DNA of 64,000 bases. Origin: Alligator mississippiensis. Taxonomy: Eukaryota > Chordata > Crocodylia > Alligatoridae. Position 1 is the first letter of the stretch; every line of letters starts with the position of its first letter. The stretch is taken from contig NC_081827.1 in the NCBI RefSeq assembly GCF_030867095.1, positions 211,105,310-211,169,309 of the forward strand, written 5' to 3'. Shown in pieces: positions 10,877 through 19,629 of the stretch. Under the pieces are notes generated by a model that did no database searches, was not told where the DNA came from, and worked only from the letters and a program-made list of their open reading frames with translations. A program made the position numbers and the translations under genes.

Positions 10877-12764
10877 CATGGGTGTCCAACCTTTTTGAAT
10901 GTGGGGACGGATCACGAACTTTTTATCACCCAGTGGGCTGGTGAGCCATATTCAAAGACCTCACCGGAAGTGGTATCACATCAGGAAGTGATGTCACATG
11001 ACCTTTGACACCAATGAAGTTGCAGGAAGTGACAATGAAATGGGTCTGGAAATGTGGTTTAAAATCCCAAATAAAAACAATATAAAAGCAAGAATGAAAT
11101 AATACCAAACACTTGACTAAAATAAACACTTTCGCTTCTACTTACTTCTCAATGAATGAAAGAAGCATAATGCAAGTCGACAGATCAAATGTGGAAAAGA
11201 TATCAGCCAGAATGGAAACTAATCAAAGCAACAAAATATGGGCATTTTTTAGAATAATCTTCAAGAAGATTTACTTTTATTGAATTAATAACTTGTTAGT
11301 AACACATCTTTAACAAGTAGTAACAAGTTGAACCCCCAATCTTGCACAAAGAGAAACAGAAGCAAACACAACCCAAACACTGGACAGTATTTTTACAAAG
11401 ATTTTTATCTGCTCCATATTTACATTGGAGCCCAGATTGTTCATGCTCTATTCTTGAGCATATTGTTCTGTCTTAAAGGAGCATATAGCACAGCTGCAGG
11501 GGGCTCAGCCACAGCTTTCCTTCCCTGGTGTAGCCTGGCCAGCCCATCCCGTTCCCTATCAAGCGGTGGCTTCCCCACGTGCTGCTGCACTTTCTGCCTA
11601 CCCGTGCCAGCTGGCCCCAAAAGGCAGGAGGCTTCAGCACTGCTTCTGCTGGCCAGTGCCATCCCAGCCAGGCATCCCCAGCAGCACGTGGGAAGCCAGC
11701 TTCAGCTGCATGCTGCCCCACCCAGCCGGGTTGGCACCGGCCAGGAAAAGCAGCATGCAGCTGAAGCCGGCTTCCCACGTCCTGCTGGGGACAGGAGGAG
11801 GCCGGCCAGGTTGGCACCAGCCAACAGAAGTGGCAGCGGAGCTGTGTGCTGCTTGGGACTGACCAGTGCAGGCAGGGGGAAAATGCAGCTGAGCCCCTGC
11901 TGCTGCGGCCGGTCTCGTCCCATCCTGAGCAGCACACGGCTCCGCCGCCGCTTCTGCTGGCCAGTGCAGAACCAGCTGGGCTCCTCCTGTCCCCAGCAGC
12001 ATGTGAGAAGCCAGTTTCAGCTGCATGCTGCTTTTCCTGGCTGCTGCTGACTCAGCTGGGTCCGTCCCATCTGGAGCAGCATGTGGCTGAAGCTGGCCTC
12101 CCACATGCTGCCGGGGACGGGAGGAGCCCAGCCAAGTCTGCACTGGCCAGCAGAAACGGCAGCGAAGCTGTGTGCCGCTCAGGATGGGATGAGCCTGGCT
12201 GGAGCGGCAAGGGCTCAGCTGCATTTTCCCCCTGCCTGCACCAGTCAGTCCCGAGTGGCACATGGCTCCGCTGCTGCTTCTGCTGGCTGGTGCTGACCTG
12301 GCCAGCCTCCTCCCATCGCCAGCAGCATGTGGGAATCCGGCTTCAGCTGCATGCTGCTCTGGATGGGACAGACCTGCCTGGGTTGGCACCAGCCAGCAGA
12401 GGCAGCGGCAGAGCCGTGTGCTGCTCAGGACTGACCAGCGAAGGTAGGGGAAAAGTGCAACTGAGCCCCCTTTTGCTCCAGCTGGGCTCATCCCAAGTGC
12501 CTGTCCCAAGAGGCACATGGCTACTCCTCTTCCCACACACACTGCGTCGGTGACGTCAAGCTGACATGTTGTGTGTGGGAACCTTGTCCCTTCCCCAGCC
12601 CCTCAGCAGCCATTAGGAAGCTGCTGAGGTGCTGGGGGAGGGACAAGGGGTGGGAATGAAAGTAAACCGTGTTTACTTTCATTTCCCGTCGTAGCACTAC
12701 GGGCCACAGAAAATGCCTTGGCGGGCCACGTGGCGGCCTGCAGGTTGTATGTTGGACAAGCCTG
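10877..12764. mobile_element. Non-autonomous hAT element nested in CR1
   Basis: The left terminus CATGGGTGTCCAAC and the inverse of the right terminus CAGGCTTGTCCAAC match at 11 of 14 bases. The subterminal right end includes the gcgggccacgtgg words common in hAT elements of this type. A perfect 8-bp target duplication (ggctagag) flanks the 1888-bp element. The first 600 bp is AT-rich; 11490-12550 is a GC-rich tandem array of modules of about 320 bp. Long open frames occur on both strands of the array, but they are stop-poor low-complexity translations rich in Ala, Gly, Ser and Cys, with no RNase-H-like transposase motif. Confidence 0.93.
11490..12480. repeat. GC-rich tandem array of about 320-bp modules with internal palindromes
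   Basis: The word agcagca(c/t)gtg, then ga(g)aagcc, then agcttcagctgcatgctgc recurs at about 11681, 11996 and 12320. Its inverse (catgcagctgaagc...cttcccac) occurs between these at about 11753 and 12080. The region is therefore three diverged repeats of about 320 bp, each containing direct and inverted half-modules. This explains why both strands stay open for long stretches. Confidence 0.8.
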
Positions 12765-12772
12765 GGCTAGAG
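12765..12772. repeat. Target duplication, right copy (ggctagag)
   Basis: Identical to 10869-10876. The CR1 coding sequence resumes from here. Confidence 0.95.
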
Positions 12773-13726
12773 GGTCGTACCCAGAGAGTGGTGGTGGATG
12801 GGCCGGTATTGACCTGGAAGGGCGTGAGCAATGGGGTCCCACAGGGCTCGGGCCTTGGACCGATACTCTTCAATGTTTTCACCAGTGACTTGGACGAGGG
12901 AGTGAAGTGTACTCTGTCCAAGTTTGCAGATGATACAAAAGTGTGGGGAGAAGTGGACACACCAGAGGACAGGGAACAACTACAGGCAGACCTGGACAGG
13001 TTGGACATATGGGCAGAAAACAATAGAATGCAATTTAACAAGGAGAAATGCAAAGTCCTGCACCTAGGGAGGAAAAATGTCCAGAACACCTACTGCCTAG
13101 GAAATGACCTGCTCGGTGGCACGGAAGCGGAAAGGGATCTTGGAGTCCTAGTGGACTCCAAGATGAACATGAGTCGTCAGTGTGATGAAGTCATCAGCAA
13201 AGCTAACTGCACTTTATCATGTATCAGCAGATGCATGACAAACAGAACCAAGGAGGTGATACTTCCCCTCTATCGGGTGCTGGTCAGACCGCAGTTGGAA
13301 TACTGCATCCAGTTTTGGGTGCCACACTTTGAGAGGGATGTGGATAACTTGGAGAGAGTCCAAAGAAGGGCCACACGTATGGTTAAGGGCTTGCAGGCTA
13401 AGCCCTACGAAGAGAGACTAGGGCACCTGGACCTCTTCAGCCTCCGCAAGAGAAGGTTGAGAGACGACCTTGTGGCTGCCTATAAATTCATCATGGGGGC
13501 ACAAAAGGGAATTGGTGAGGCTCTACTCACCAAGGCGCCCCCGGGGGTTACAAGAAATAATGGCCACAAGCTAGCAGAGAGCAGAGTTAGACTGGACATT
13601 AGGAAGAACTTCTTCACAGTTAGAGTGGCCAAGGTCTGGAATAGGCTCCCAAAGGAGGTGGTGCTCTCCCCTACCCTGGGGGTCTTTAAGAGGAGGTTAG
13701 ATAGGCATCTAGCTGGGGTCATCTGA
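12773..13726 (+). pseudogene. CR1 ORF2 reverse transcriptase, C-terminal half
   Basis: The frame stays open for more than 300 codons and carries the second part of the CR1 RT. It has GVPQGSGLGPILF (RT motif B), KFADDTK with the paired catalytic aspartates (12923-12934), then the thumb and tail blocks LEYCIQFWVPHF, LERVQRRATRM, LFSLRKRRLRDDL and VAKVWNRLPKEV, and a natural stop at 13724-13726. It belongs with 10225-10868. The first in-frame methionine upstream at 12713 lies in the hAT tail and is not a real start. The following 3' untranslated end is standard CR1. Confidence 0.94.
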
Positions 13727-13899
13727 ACCCAGCACTCTTTCCTGCCTATGCAGGGGGTCGGACTCGATGCTCTATTGAGGTCCCTTCTGACCCGAACATC
13801 TATGAATCTATGAGGTTGTAGGAAATGAGACTCTGGGAGGAGAGCACTATTTAAGGGCCATTTTTCTTTTCTATCCTGCCCTCTGCAAGGGCTCTATGG

Positions 13900-14131
13900 C
13901 AGTAGTGTTCAAGCTATTGGTCCAGAAATTTGGCAGTGGGGGAGTGAAGGTAGCATTAATTGTCATGGCTCGGTGAGGGGATGTGCTGAATCAGGCCTGC
14001 GGACTGGCCCCACATGCCAGATCCATCTGTGGACAGATCCTGCGTGCTAAACCTGTGCACCAGAACTGGCCAGTGGACTGGTGCTACACCATTCATCCAG
14101 CCCCACCACCTGGGTGTATTGGGCACCACTA
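13900..14131. mobile_element. hAT-type MITE (family D)
   Basis: The left end is CAGTAGTGTTCAAG; the right end ttgggcaccacta gives TAGTGGTGCCCAA when reversed. The flanks ctctatgg (13892-13899) and tgctatgg (14132-14139) match at 6 of 8 positions. Length is 232 bp with no coding capacity. Confidence 0.82.
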
Positions 14132-14139
14132 TGCTATGG

Positions 14140-14337
14140 GATTAATGGGTGGGGGGTAGGGGGGGAAGGGTGGCAGTTAGAGAAATTGTGGAAATGTTTC
14201 TAATGCCTGTGAGAGAGATTATACTTAAAACATGATTAACTGATTAATCGCATCTTAAGTAGTGACATGCTGACATGTTCACTCAGTTAATGGTGTGATA
14301 AAATGAGGAACTGCAAATTATTACACAAAATGTGCAA
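14140..14337. other. Short spacer, G-rich then AT-rich
   Basis: Contains gggggtagggggggaag near 14155 and the words gattaactgattaatcgc, which recall the ends of another vertebrate DNA-transposon family. Boundaries are not resolved. Confidence 0.4.
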
Positions 14338-14339
14338 TA

Positions 14340-15167
14340 CCATATTTACTTGAATCTAAGATGACACTGAATTTAAGACAACCCCCCAATTAGATTATAT
14401 ATACGGACAATTTATAAATTTGTTCTAATTTTCCAGGTATAAAACCTAAGTATTGGAGAGTTGACCTGCATTTGTCCCTCCCATTGCTACAGCAGGGAAA
14501 GCAATAACTGGGGGGGAGTGGGATGGGGGGGGGGAGTTGGGCAGCCCCTTTGTCGTCTGCCCCCCATTCCTTCCCCCTGCAGCCTTGCTGGCCTCTCTGC
14601 CCCCTATGCTCCCCCACCCCAGCTCCCCACAGCCTTGCCTCTTCCCACACCACTGTCCAGTCTCTGCCTCTTCCCCACTGCCTCCCTAATCTCTGTCTCT
14701 TTTCTTCCCCACCCCATTTTACTGCAGACACTGCTGTGGTTCTGTTCTCTCCCCCGAGCACAGCAGGTGGAAGCACAGCTCCTGCTGGCCATGCAGCAGT
14801 GTTGGTGCTGCTCATTGCCCAGGCAGGGGACAGCATCTACATGCTCTATGCCTGGGAGGGAATCCAGCCCCAGCCAGAGCTGAGATGTGCTTGACAGTAA
14901 GGGGATGGGGATAGAGGTAGGGACAGGAGCTGCAGAGAGCAAATGAAGAGGAGTGGGGAGGTGTGCAGGTGGTTGCTGTGGATCTGATTCTGGCCTCCAC
15001 CTGGGCTCACAGCGAGAATCAGAGCTGCAGCAGCTTCCTGACCTTCCCCCTCCCTCCAGCTTTGCATGTGAATCTAAGACAAGGGGCTTTCCCCACCCCC
15101 ATGCTAACCAGGGGGAACCCCCTCCCCCCCCCGGGAACCTCCCCAACTTAGATTCAAATAAGTATGA
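14340..15167. mobile_element. TA-flanked TIR element (CCATATTTACTTGAATC family), copy 1
   Basis: The left terminus CCATATTTACTTGAATCTAA and the inverse of the right terminus TCATACTTATTTGAATCTAA match closely (about 18 of 21 over the repeat). TA flanks both ends (14338-14339 and 15168-15169), consistent with a Tc1/mariner-type insertion. The GC-rich interior is low in stops on both strands but has no transposase motif. The same termini and similar interior words appear at 37235-37940 and partly at 63785-64000. Confidence 0.85.
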
Positions 15168-15169
15168 TA

Positions 15170-15494
15170 ACTTTATGGCTGGTTCTTATCATGCCTTTAT
15201 TTGAACAAGTGGCCAGTTTCAGGATTCCCATGTGCTCCAGAGGCTGGGAGCACCTGGCAGCTGCTTGGAGATCCCAGTTGGGGGAGCACATCATGCTCAG
15301 CTGATAGGTGCTCCCAGCCTGGGGAGTGCACCAAAGCCAAAGCTTGATACTTGCCGATACAGGGGGAGCCTGGGATCATGATCCTTGGCTTGCCCAGCAT
15401 TGGCAATATGGCATGATGGGATCCAATTCTCAATCCCACAATTACACCTCCTGTCATAAGCATGTCTGTTAGCAGCCTAAGTATTACTTCCTGT
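15170..15494. repeat. Palindrome-bearing unclassified repeat
   Basis: aggctgggagcacct near 15240 is the exact inverse of aggtgctcccagcct near 15306, a 15-bp perfect stem with a 50-bp loop. A second weaker stem (ccaaagcttg/caagccaagg) follows. I cannot assign a family. Confidence 0.5.
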
Positions 15495-15990
15495 CCCATA
15501 CCTGATCAGCACTTGGATGAAGCTTAACATAGATAAAAGTCAAATGATACTAGTGGGAAGAAAATGTGCTTTGAAGACTACATGCTGACCCTGACTACCC
15601 AATCCATCCAACTGCAACTATCCACAAATTGTTTGTGTGGTCTGCAGCCTAAAGCTTCCACTGCACCTCTCTAGTCAACCAGTTAAAATGTGCTGGGAGG
15701 AGGATCTTGCTTGATCCTATTGGACCCTGAAATAGCCATAGGAATCCTTGCTTTTTAATACTGATGCTCAAAAACTACTGTTGATCTCTATAATTAGAAA
15801 CAAAGCTCACAGCCCCAAGATACATCCAGCTGGTTCAGAACACAGTAGCCTGAACACAGGCTGCTAGCAACAGCTACTAACCACAGCTGTCTGGGTTGGT
15901 TGCTCATTTTAACAGAGGCTCCAGGCCAAATTCATTGCACTGATTGTCAAAGCCCTGTATGGAATTGAACTTATGTTTGCTTTACCTTCT
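15495..15990 (+). mobile_element. Decayed L2-like LINE reverse-transcriptase remnant
   Basis: Shifting frames spell an L2-clade-like RT end: WMKLNIDKSQMILVGRK near 15515-15565 (the block after the RT catalytic centre), then stop-ridden sequence, and FIALIVKALYGIE near 15930-15970, the conserved tail word. Many stops and indels show an old dead copy. Confidence 0.7.
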
Positions 15991-16084
15991 CTCGCTTGGA
16001 TGAAAAAAAACTTCAAGGCAATAAAAGGAGGTTTCTGACCCGACACCAAGAAAGCAAAACTTCATGAGTGTCAAACCCAGACTA

Positions 16085-16325
16085 TGGCTTCATCTACACT
16101 GCCTGAGTTTCACTGACAAAACTCAAGTATGGCTAACAAAGTACATTCACACCCAAAGCACCTCTAAAGTGGCAGCACTCTTCTTTCTGCCAGTGTTACT
16201 TTACCTCTGCCAAGTGCAGTCAGGATTTTGCTACTACTCAGCAGCTCACTGAAGGTGTGCGTAAACGTACCTGCCCCTTCAGTCTACTGCCATGGCCATG
16301 CAGCAGCTAGTGCCCTCCCATTGTG
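16085..16325. mobile_element. MITE fragment that hosts the provirus
   Basis: The left part reads ggcttcatctacactgcc and its interior gtggcagcactcttctttct parallels ggtggcagaccccttctttc in the element at 27513-27897. The provirus sits in its right half. Sequence after the provirus (about 25190-25215, cagcttagtgcagacacggg) may be the other terminus. The assignment is by eye and moderate. Confidence 0.5.
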
Positions 16326-16329
16326 GCAG
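16326..16329. repeat. Proviral target duplication, left copy (gcag)
   Basis: The same 4 bases follow the 3' LTR at 25091-25094. A 4-bp duplication is typical of gammaretroviral integrase. Confidence 0.85.
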
Positions 16330-16737
16330 TGTAGTAAAAAGATGTTAGCCCCCATAATTTTGCAGTAATGCTTGAGCAACAACCATATGATAGAAGTGTC
16401 TTATGACCATCTTATGACCCTTTTGTGTAAAGATCAGGAGGTCTAATGTCCAAGCTGTGGTTCTTACTGCTTGCCTTCCATTTTGAAATCATCTCTGTCC
16501 AGTGCCTTAAGGTTACGTTAAGATAAGAAGTTACTAAAGTTTAACTAACTTTGTTGAAATTGCTCTTTTCTTCTGAGCATGCTGCAATTCTACCTTTGAG
16601 TGCACACGTACTAACCCTGATAAGTCACATTAACCAATAACTAGTTAAGTACAGCCTACAAGATAAGACGTCACAATTAGGAACTGGTACTGCAGCCAAT
16701 AAACTTCTAGTACGTCAAGACTCTGTTGAATGTAAGC

Positions 16738-16745
16738 TATAAAAA
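16738..16745 (+). promoter_or_regulatory. LTR TATA box
   Basis: TATAAAAA preceded about 40 bp upstream by CCAAT (16696-16700). It is present identically at 24915-24922 in the 3' LTR. Confidence 0.85.
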
Positions 16746-16817
16746 TGTGATTCCAGGCAGGACACATCGTCGGCCCTGATTTAAGCTCTCTGCTCCTCGG
16801 TCGAACTGTTTGCAAAC

Positions 16818-16823
16818 AATAAA
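16818..16823 (+). terminator. LTR polyadenylation signal
   Basis: AATAAA about 75 bp downstream of the TATA box; the equivalent in the 3' LTR is 24995-25000, the copy that would end proviral transcripts. Confidence 0.85.
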
Positions 16824-16916
16824 CCTAGATGGACCCAGCCTGTATGTGTGACTCTTTCCTTGAGGGTAATTGAACAAGCCTCCAGGGGAACGAAACTAGC
16901 CGTTTTGGCAACAATT

Positions 16917-16934
16917 TGGCGAGCCAGCCAGGAG
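16917..16934 (+). promoter_or_regulatory. Primer-binding site, tRNA-Arg
   Basis: TGGCGAGCCAGCCAGGAG starts three bases after the LTR end. Its inverse, CTCCTGGCTGGCTCG plus the added CCA, corresponds to the 3' end of vertebrate tRNA-Arg of the ACG type as I recall it, with all 18 bases matching. It would prime minus-strand DNA synthesis and places the element with R-type ERVs. Confidence 0.88.
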
Positions 16935-17403
16935 CCCTCTGGACTACTTCAGGGCACGACGAGATCGGCAAAGGGGAGTCGTGAAGTGGCCACCGGACTG
17001 ATCTTGGAGTCCGTCACGACCCCCGGGTCCGTGAGTCGGGCACCTGAAAGGTCAAAGGCACTCCTTTGAACGAGTCACCCAGGCTGAGTGGGTCCGAAGA
17101 GACAGCGCCAGGGGTCCAGCAGAGTGAGTATTCACTTTCCTTGTGTCAATTGAATGGTCTCTAAGGGAATTTGGGGAGCCCTGAGGATTTAAGTGTTGGT
17201 TTTGGTATCCAGCATATTGGTCTGGATTTTGGATCCGGGGAAACCCTTTAGAAAAATGAGCCGCTGACCAAGTCTGAGACTATAGCTGAGCCTAGCCGCG
17301 CTGATTCTGCCCAACAAGGTAGAGTCGAACGCAAGGGGGCTCAGCTGGAACCTCGTGACTCAGTGGACAGGGACCTGAGTGCATTTGTATATTGGTAGAC
17401 ACA
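16935..17403 (+). other. Proviral leader (5' untranslated and packaging region)
   Basis: 469 bases between the primer-binding site and the gag ATG. A candidate splice donor (gagtgagta, GT at 17124-17125) could generate the env message. No long open frame upstream of gag is convincing. Confidence 0.7.
17120..17130 (+). promoter_or_regulatory. Candidate env splice donor
   Basis: cagagtgagta contains GTGAGT at 17124-17129, a good donor core. The position in the leader upstream of gag is where simple retroviruses place the env donor. The matching acceptor was not located by eye. Confidence 0.4.
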
Positions 17404-19143
17404 ATGGGTTCGGGTAGCTCCCGAGAAGAAGATTCTGCTTCCCCATTAGGATGCATGCTGAGGAATTTTGGTAAATTTAAGGGAGACTATGGAATAGAAA
17501 TGACAAAGGATGACTTGATTATATTTTGTCAGAAGGAATGGCCCACTTTCGGGGTTGGATGGCCGGAAGTTGGTTCTTACAATGTAAAATTAGCTAATGC
17601 AGTTTCAAATGTGATAACCCGGGACGGCCACTGGGATCAGTGGCCGTATATAGATTGTTGGATAAGTGCTATAATGAATCCTGTTCCCCCATGGGTTCAG
17701 AAGTGTAAAAAGAAAATGTGTAAGATGTTATTGGCAAAAGACACTGGGAGAACAGCCCAAGTCCTTCCTGATTCTGGTAGTGAGGGAGATCTGATTCAGG
17801 GACCAGGACACAGAGTTAGAACACAGTCACCTGTCAGCCCCAGTTCCAGGAGTCAGGAGTCACCATCATCATCTCAGACGGAGTCTAGCCCCAGCTCCAG
17901 GAGCCAGGAATCATCACCATCATCCTCATCATTCCGAGAGGATCCTGACTTGTTGGGCAGGCAGAGGTCAGAAAGTCCCTCAGTAGTACCCCTAACTGGC
18001 CTCGGGGTTTCAGGAGAAAAGAAGGGAAAAGACCCAGAGAATCTCCCACCAACAGCTCCCCCTTATGAGGAAACGGACAGCTTCCCAGAGGGGCTCGCTC
18101 AGCTCAAATCAGTGTTAAAGCTCGTGGAATCCTGGCATGATAAAATCCCCCGGAGTTCCCGTAACAAGAACCCCAATTACACCAATTACAATTGTCCCAT
18201 GAGTCAAGTAGTGACTCCAGGAGAAGGGGGGGGAACAACCTTTGTTTACGTACCCTTTCACACGTCAGATTTGTTTAATTGGAAGAATCAAAATCCTTCT
18301 TTTAGAGAAGACCCCGATAAGATGCAAAATCTGTTTCGGTCAGTAGGGCAAACCCACCGTCCTACCTGGGCTGATGTTCAAATGATGCTGCATACCCTCC
18401 TGACCTCTGAGGAAAGGCGGATGGTACAGGGAGTAGCGGATAAGATAGCTGAGGAGCGGGTAGTAGCCCCTGGAGGGGACCTGCGTGCTGTATGTCCTAT
18501 TGAGAGTCCCAATTGGGATAACGACTCAGAGGAAGGGAGAGATCTGAATCGTCAATATCTGGGGATTATAGTAGAAGCTCTGGGTAAGGCAGTACCACAG
18601 GTACCAAACCTCTCCAGGATATGCGAGGTCCGCCAAGGAAAGGATGAATCTCCCTCAGCCTTCCTTGAGCGGTTGTATAATGCCTTTAAGAAATTTAGTG
18701 AAATAAACCCTGAGGCTTCAGAAAATCACCGCATGGTGAATATGCTGTTTATTGGGCAGGCGGCCCCAGATATAAGGAAGAAGTTGCAAAAAGTTGAAGG
18801 AGGACCAGGGAAACCCCTTTCAGAGCTAGTGGAAATTGCGTATAAAGTTTATGGGAACTGGGATCAAATAGCAGAAAAGAAGGAGGAGAAGCGTGGACAG
18901 AAGCAAATGGCCATGCTAGCAGCCGCCTTAAGCAAGAGTACTAATGGCAATGGAGGATGGAAAGGGCAACCAGAGGGGGGGCAGAAGAAAGGAAGAGGTC
19001 GGCCGCAGCCGGATGAATGTGCATATTGCCGGGAAAAAGGACATTGGAAAAAAGATTGTCCTAAACTACGGGATAAAAAGAGGGAAACCCAACGAGGGGA
19101 CCGCCAGATGCTAGCGGAATCCTCGGGAGAAGATTCTAGTTGA
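17404..19143 (+). CDS. gag: Gag polyprotein (MA-p12-like-CA-NC)
   Basis: 579 codons, uninterrupted. The ATG at 17404 gives Met-Gly-Ser-Gly-Ser-Ser, an N-myristoylation signal for membrane targeting; the frame is open 4 codons further upstream but only from a TTG. Matrix is followed by a Ser/Pro/Arg/Glu-rich linker (about residues 135-190) and a PTAP late-domain motif in LPPTAPPYEE (about residue 220), which recruits ESCRT for budding. The capsid part includes LFNWKNQNPSFREDPDKM and the region around EVRQGKDESPSAFLERL (major homology type). Nucleocapsid has a single zinc knuckle, C539-x2-C542-x4-H547-x4-C552, in a Lys/Arg-rich tail. It ends in TGA at 19141-19143, in frame with pro. This appears intact and is the best preserved proviral gene. 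Confidence 0.96.
   Translation: MGSGSSREEDSASPLGCMLRNFGKFKGDYGIEMTKDDLIIFCQKEWPTFGVGWPEVGSYNVKLANAVSNVITRDGHWDQWPYIDCWISAIMNPVPPWVQKCKKKMCKMLLAKDTGRTAQVLPDSGSEGDLIQGPGHRVRTQSPVSPSSRSQESPSSSQTESSPSSRSQESSPSSSSFREDPDLLGRQRSESPSVVPLTGLGVSGEKKGKDPENLPPTAPPYEETDSFPEGLAQLKSVLKLVESWHDKIPRSSRNKNPNYTNYNCPMSQVVTPGEGGGTTFVYVPFHTSDLFNWKNQNPSFREDPDKMQNLFRSVGQTHRPTWADVQMMLHTLLTSEERRMVQGVADKIAEERVVAPGGDLRAVCPIESPNWDNDSEEGRDLNRQYLGIIVEALGKAVPQVPNLSRICEVRQGKDESPSAFLERLYNAFKKFSEINPEASENHRMVNMLFIGQAAPDIRKKLQKVEGGPGKPLSELVEIAYKVYGNWDQIAEKKEEKRGQKQMAMLAAALSKSTNGNGGWKGQPEGGQKKGRGRPQPDECAYCREKGHWKKDCPKLRDKKRETQRGDRQMLAESSGEDSS
19141..19143 (+). promoter_or_regulatory. gag/pro stop codon, presumed readthrough site (UGA)
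   Basis: gag ends in TGA followed by AGG GTC CAG, and the same frame stays open into pro. In-frame gag-pol separated by one stop is how gammaretroviruses make Gag-Pol by suppression; the well-known case uses UAG. A downstream pseudoknot was not tested. Confidence 0.7.
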
Positions 19144-19629
19144 AGGGTCCAGGGATTCAAGGCCACCGCCCTACGGGCAAACGCCCGGAAGGATCCCATG
19201 GTACAGATTAGGGTAGGTGGCAGAGATTATGAGACCCTAGTGGATACTGGGGCCACCTTTTCAATGATTCCTGTGAAACCCCCTTTAGCTAAAGGAAGCG
19301 GAAAGTATGTAACGGTAGAAGGGATAGAGGGAAGACGGATCAGATTGCCTGTATATAAGCCCCTCCTCACGAAGATTGGGAATAATAAGCTGGAGCATGC
19401 ATTTGTAGTATCACCTGCCTGCCCAGTAGCACTATTGGGACGGGATTTGCTAACAAAACTGCAAGCGGAAATCTTCTTCCGTGAAGATCAAATCGTAGTG
19501 CAATTACCGGTAAAGCAAGGCTCAAACTACCAGATGGCTTTACGGACAGTTGAGACAAGATCAGAACCCAAAGGGATTGAGATTTTAGAAAATGTGGATC
19601 CCTGTGTATGGGCAGACGGAACTCCTGCC
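19144..19629 (+). pseudogene. pro: Retroviral aspartic protease (pro)
   Basis: Continues the gag frame after the UGA. The active-site block is ETLVDTGATFSMI with catalytic Asp-Thr-Gly, followed by the flap-to-C-terminal part and ALLGRDLLTKL, the conserved end of retropepsins. It works as a dimer to cut Gag and Gag-Pol after budding. An internal ATG at 19198 exists, but synthesis would normally be by readthrough from gag. Protease residues themselves look complete. The reading frame is cut by TGA at 19630-19632, just past the protease and before reverse transcriptase, so the pro-pol fusion would be truncated there. Confidence 0.9.

Larger units (their letters stand above)
10225..13815 (+). mobile_element. 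CR1 LINE, 5'-truncated, split by a hAT element
   Basis: The CR1 sequence runs from inside ORF2 (10225) to the terminal repeat ctatgaatctatgag (about 13800-13815). It is interrupted at 10877-12764 by a hAT insertion that duplicated 8 bases of the CR1. Without the insertion the CR1 is about 1.7 kb. It carries the reverse-transcriptase domain and the 3' end but lacks ORF1, the endonuclease and most 5' sequence, as expected for a 5'-truncated LINE copy. Confidence 0.95.
16330..16913 (+). repeat. 5' LTR
   Basis: Begins TG and ends CA (tgtagtaa...ggcaaca), 584 bp. It contains a CCAAT box at 16696-16700, a TATA box TATAAAAA at 16738-16745 and a polyadenylation signal AATAAA at 16818-16823. This spacing puts U3 at about 16330-16765, then a short R, with U5 to 16913. 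An AATAAA at 16698-16703 lies upstream of the TATA box and would not be in R. Differences from the 3' LTR are single-base only. Confidence 0.97.

Noticed and set aside
11328..12553. Open frames of 150 to 302 codons on both strands
   Set aside because: They overlap in several frames on both strands, sit inside the hAT element's GC-rich tandem array, show low-complexity Ala/Ser/Gly/Cys/Trp translations and no transposase or other domain. They follow from a lack of stop codons in GC-rich repeats.
14390..15146. Open frames up to 180 codons on both strands
   Set aside because: They lie within the TA-flanked TIR element; the translations are Pro/Ser/Gly-rich and without motifs or splice signals.
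16698..16703. AATAAA in the LTR considered as the polyadenylation signal
   Set aside because: It lies upstream of the TATA box; the copy at 16818-16823 (24995-25000 in the 3' LTR) is correctly placed.
17392..17403. Upstream extension of gag by four codons
   Set aside because: It would start at TTG. The ATG at 17404 gives a proper myristoylation signal and is preferred.
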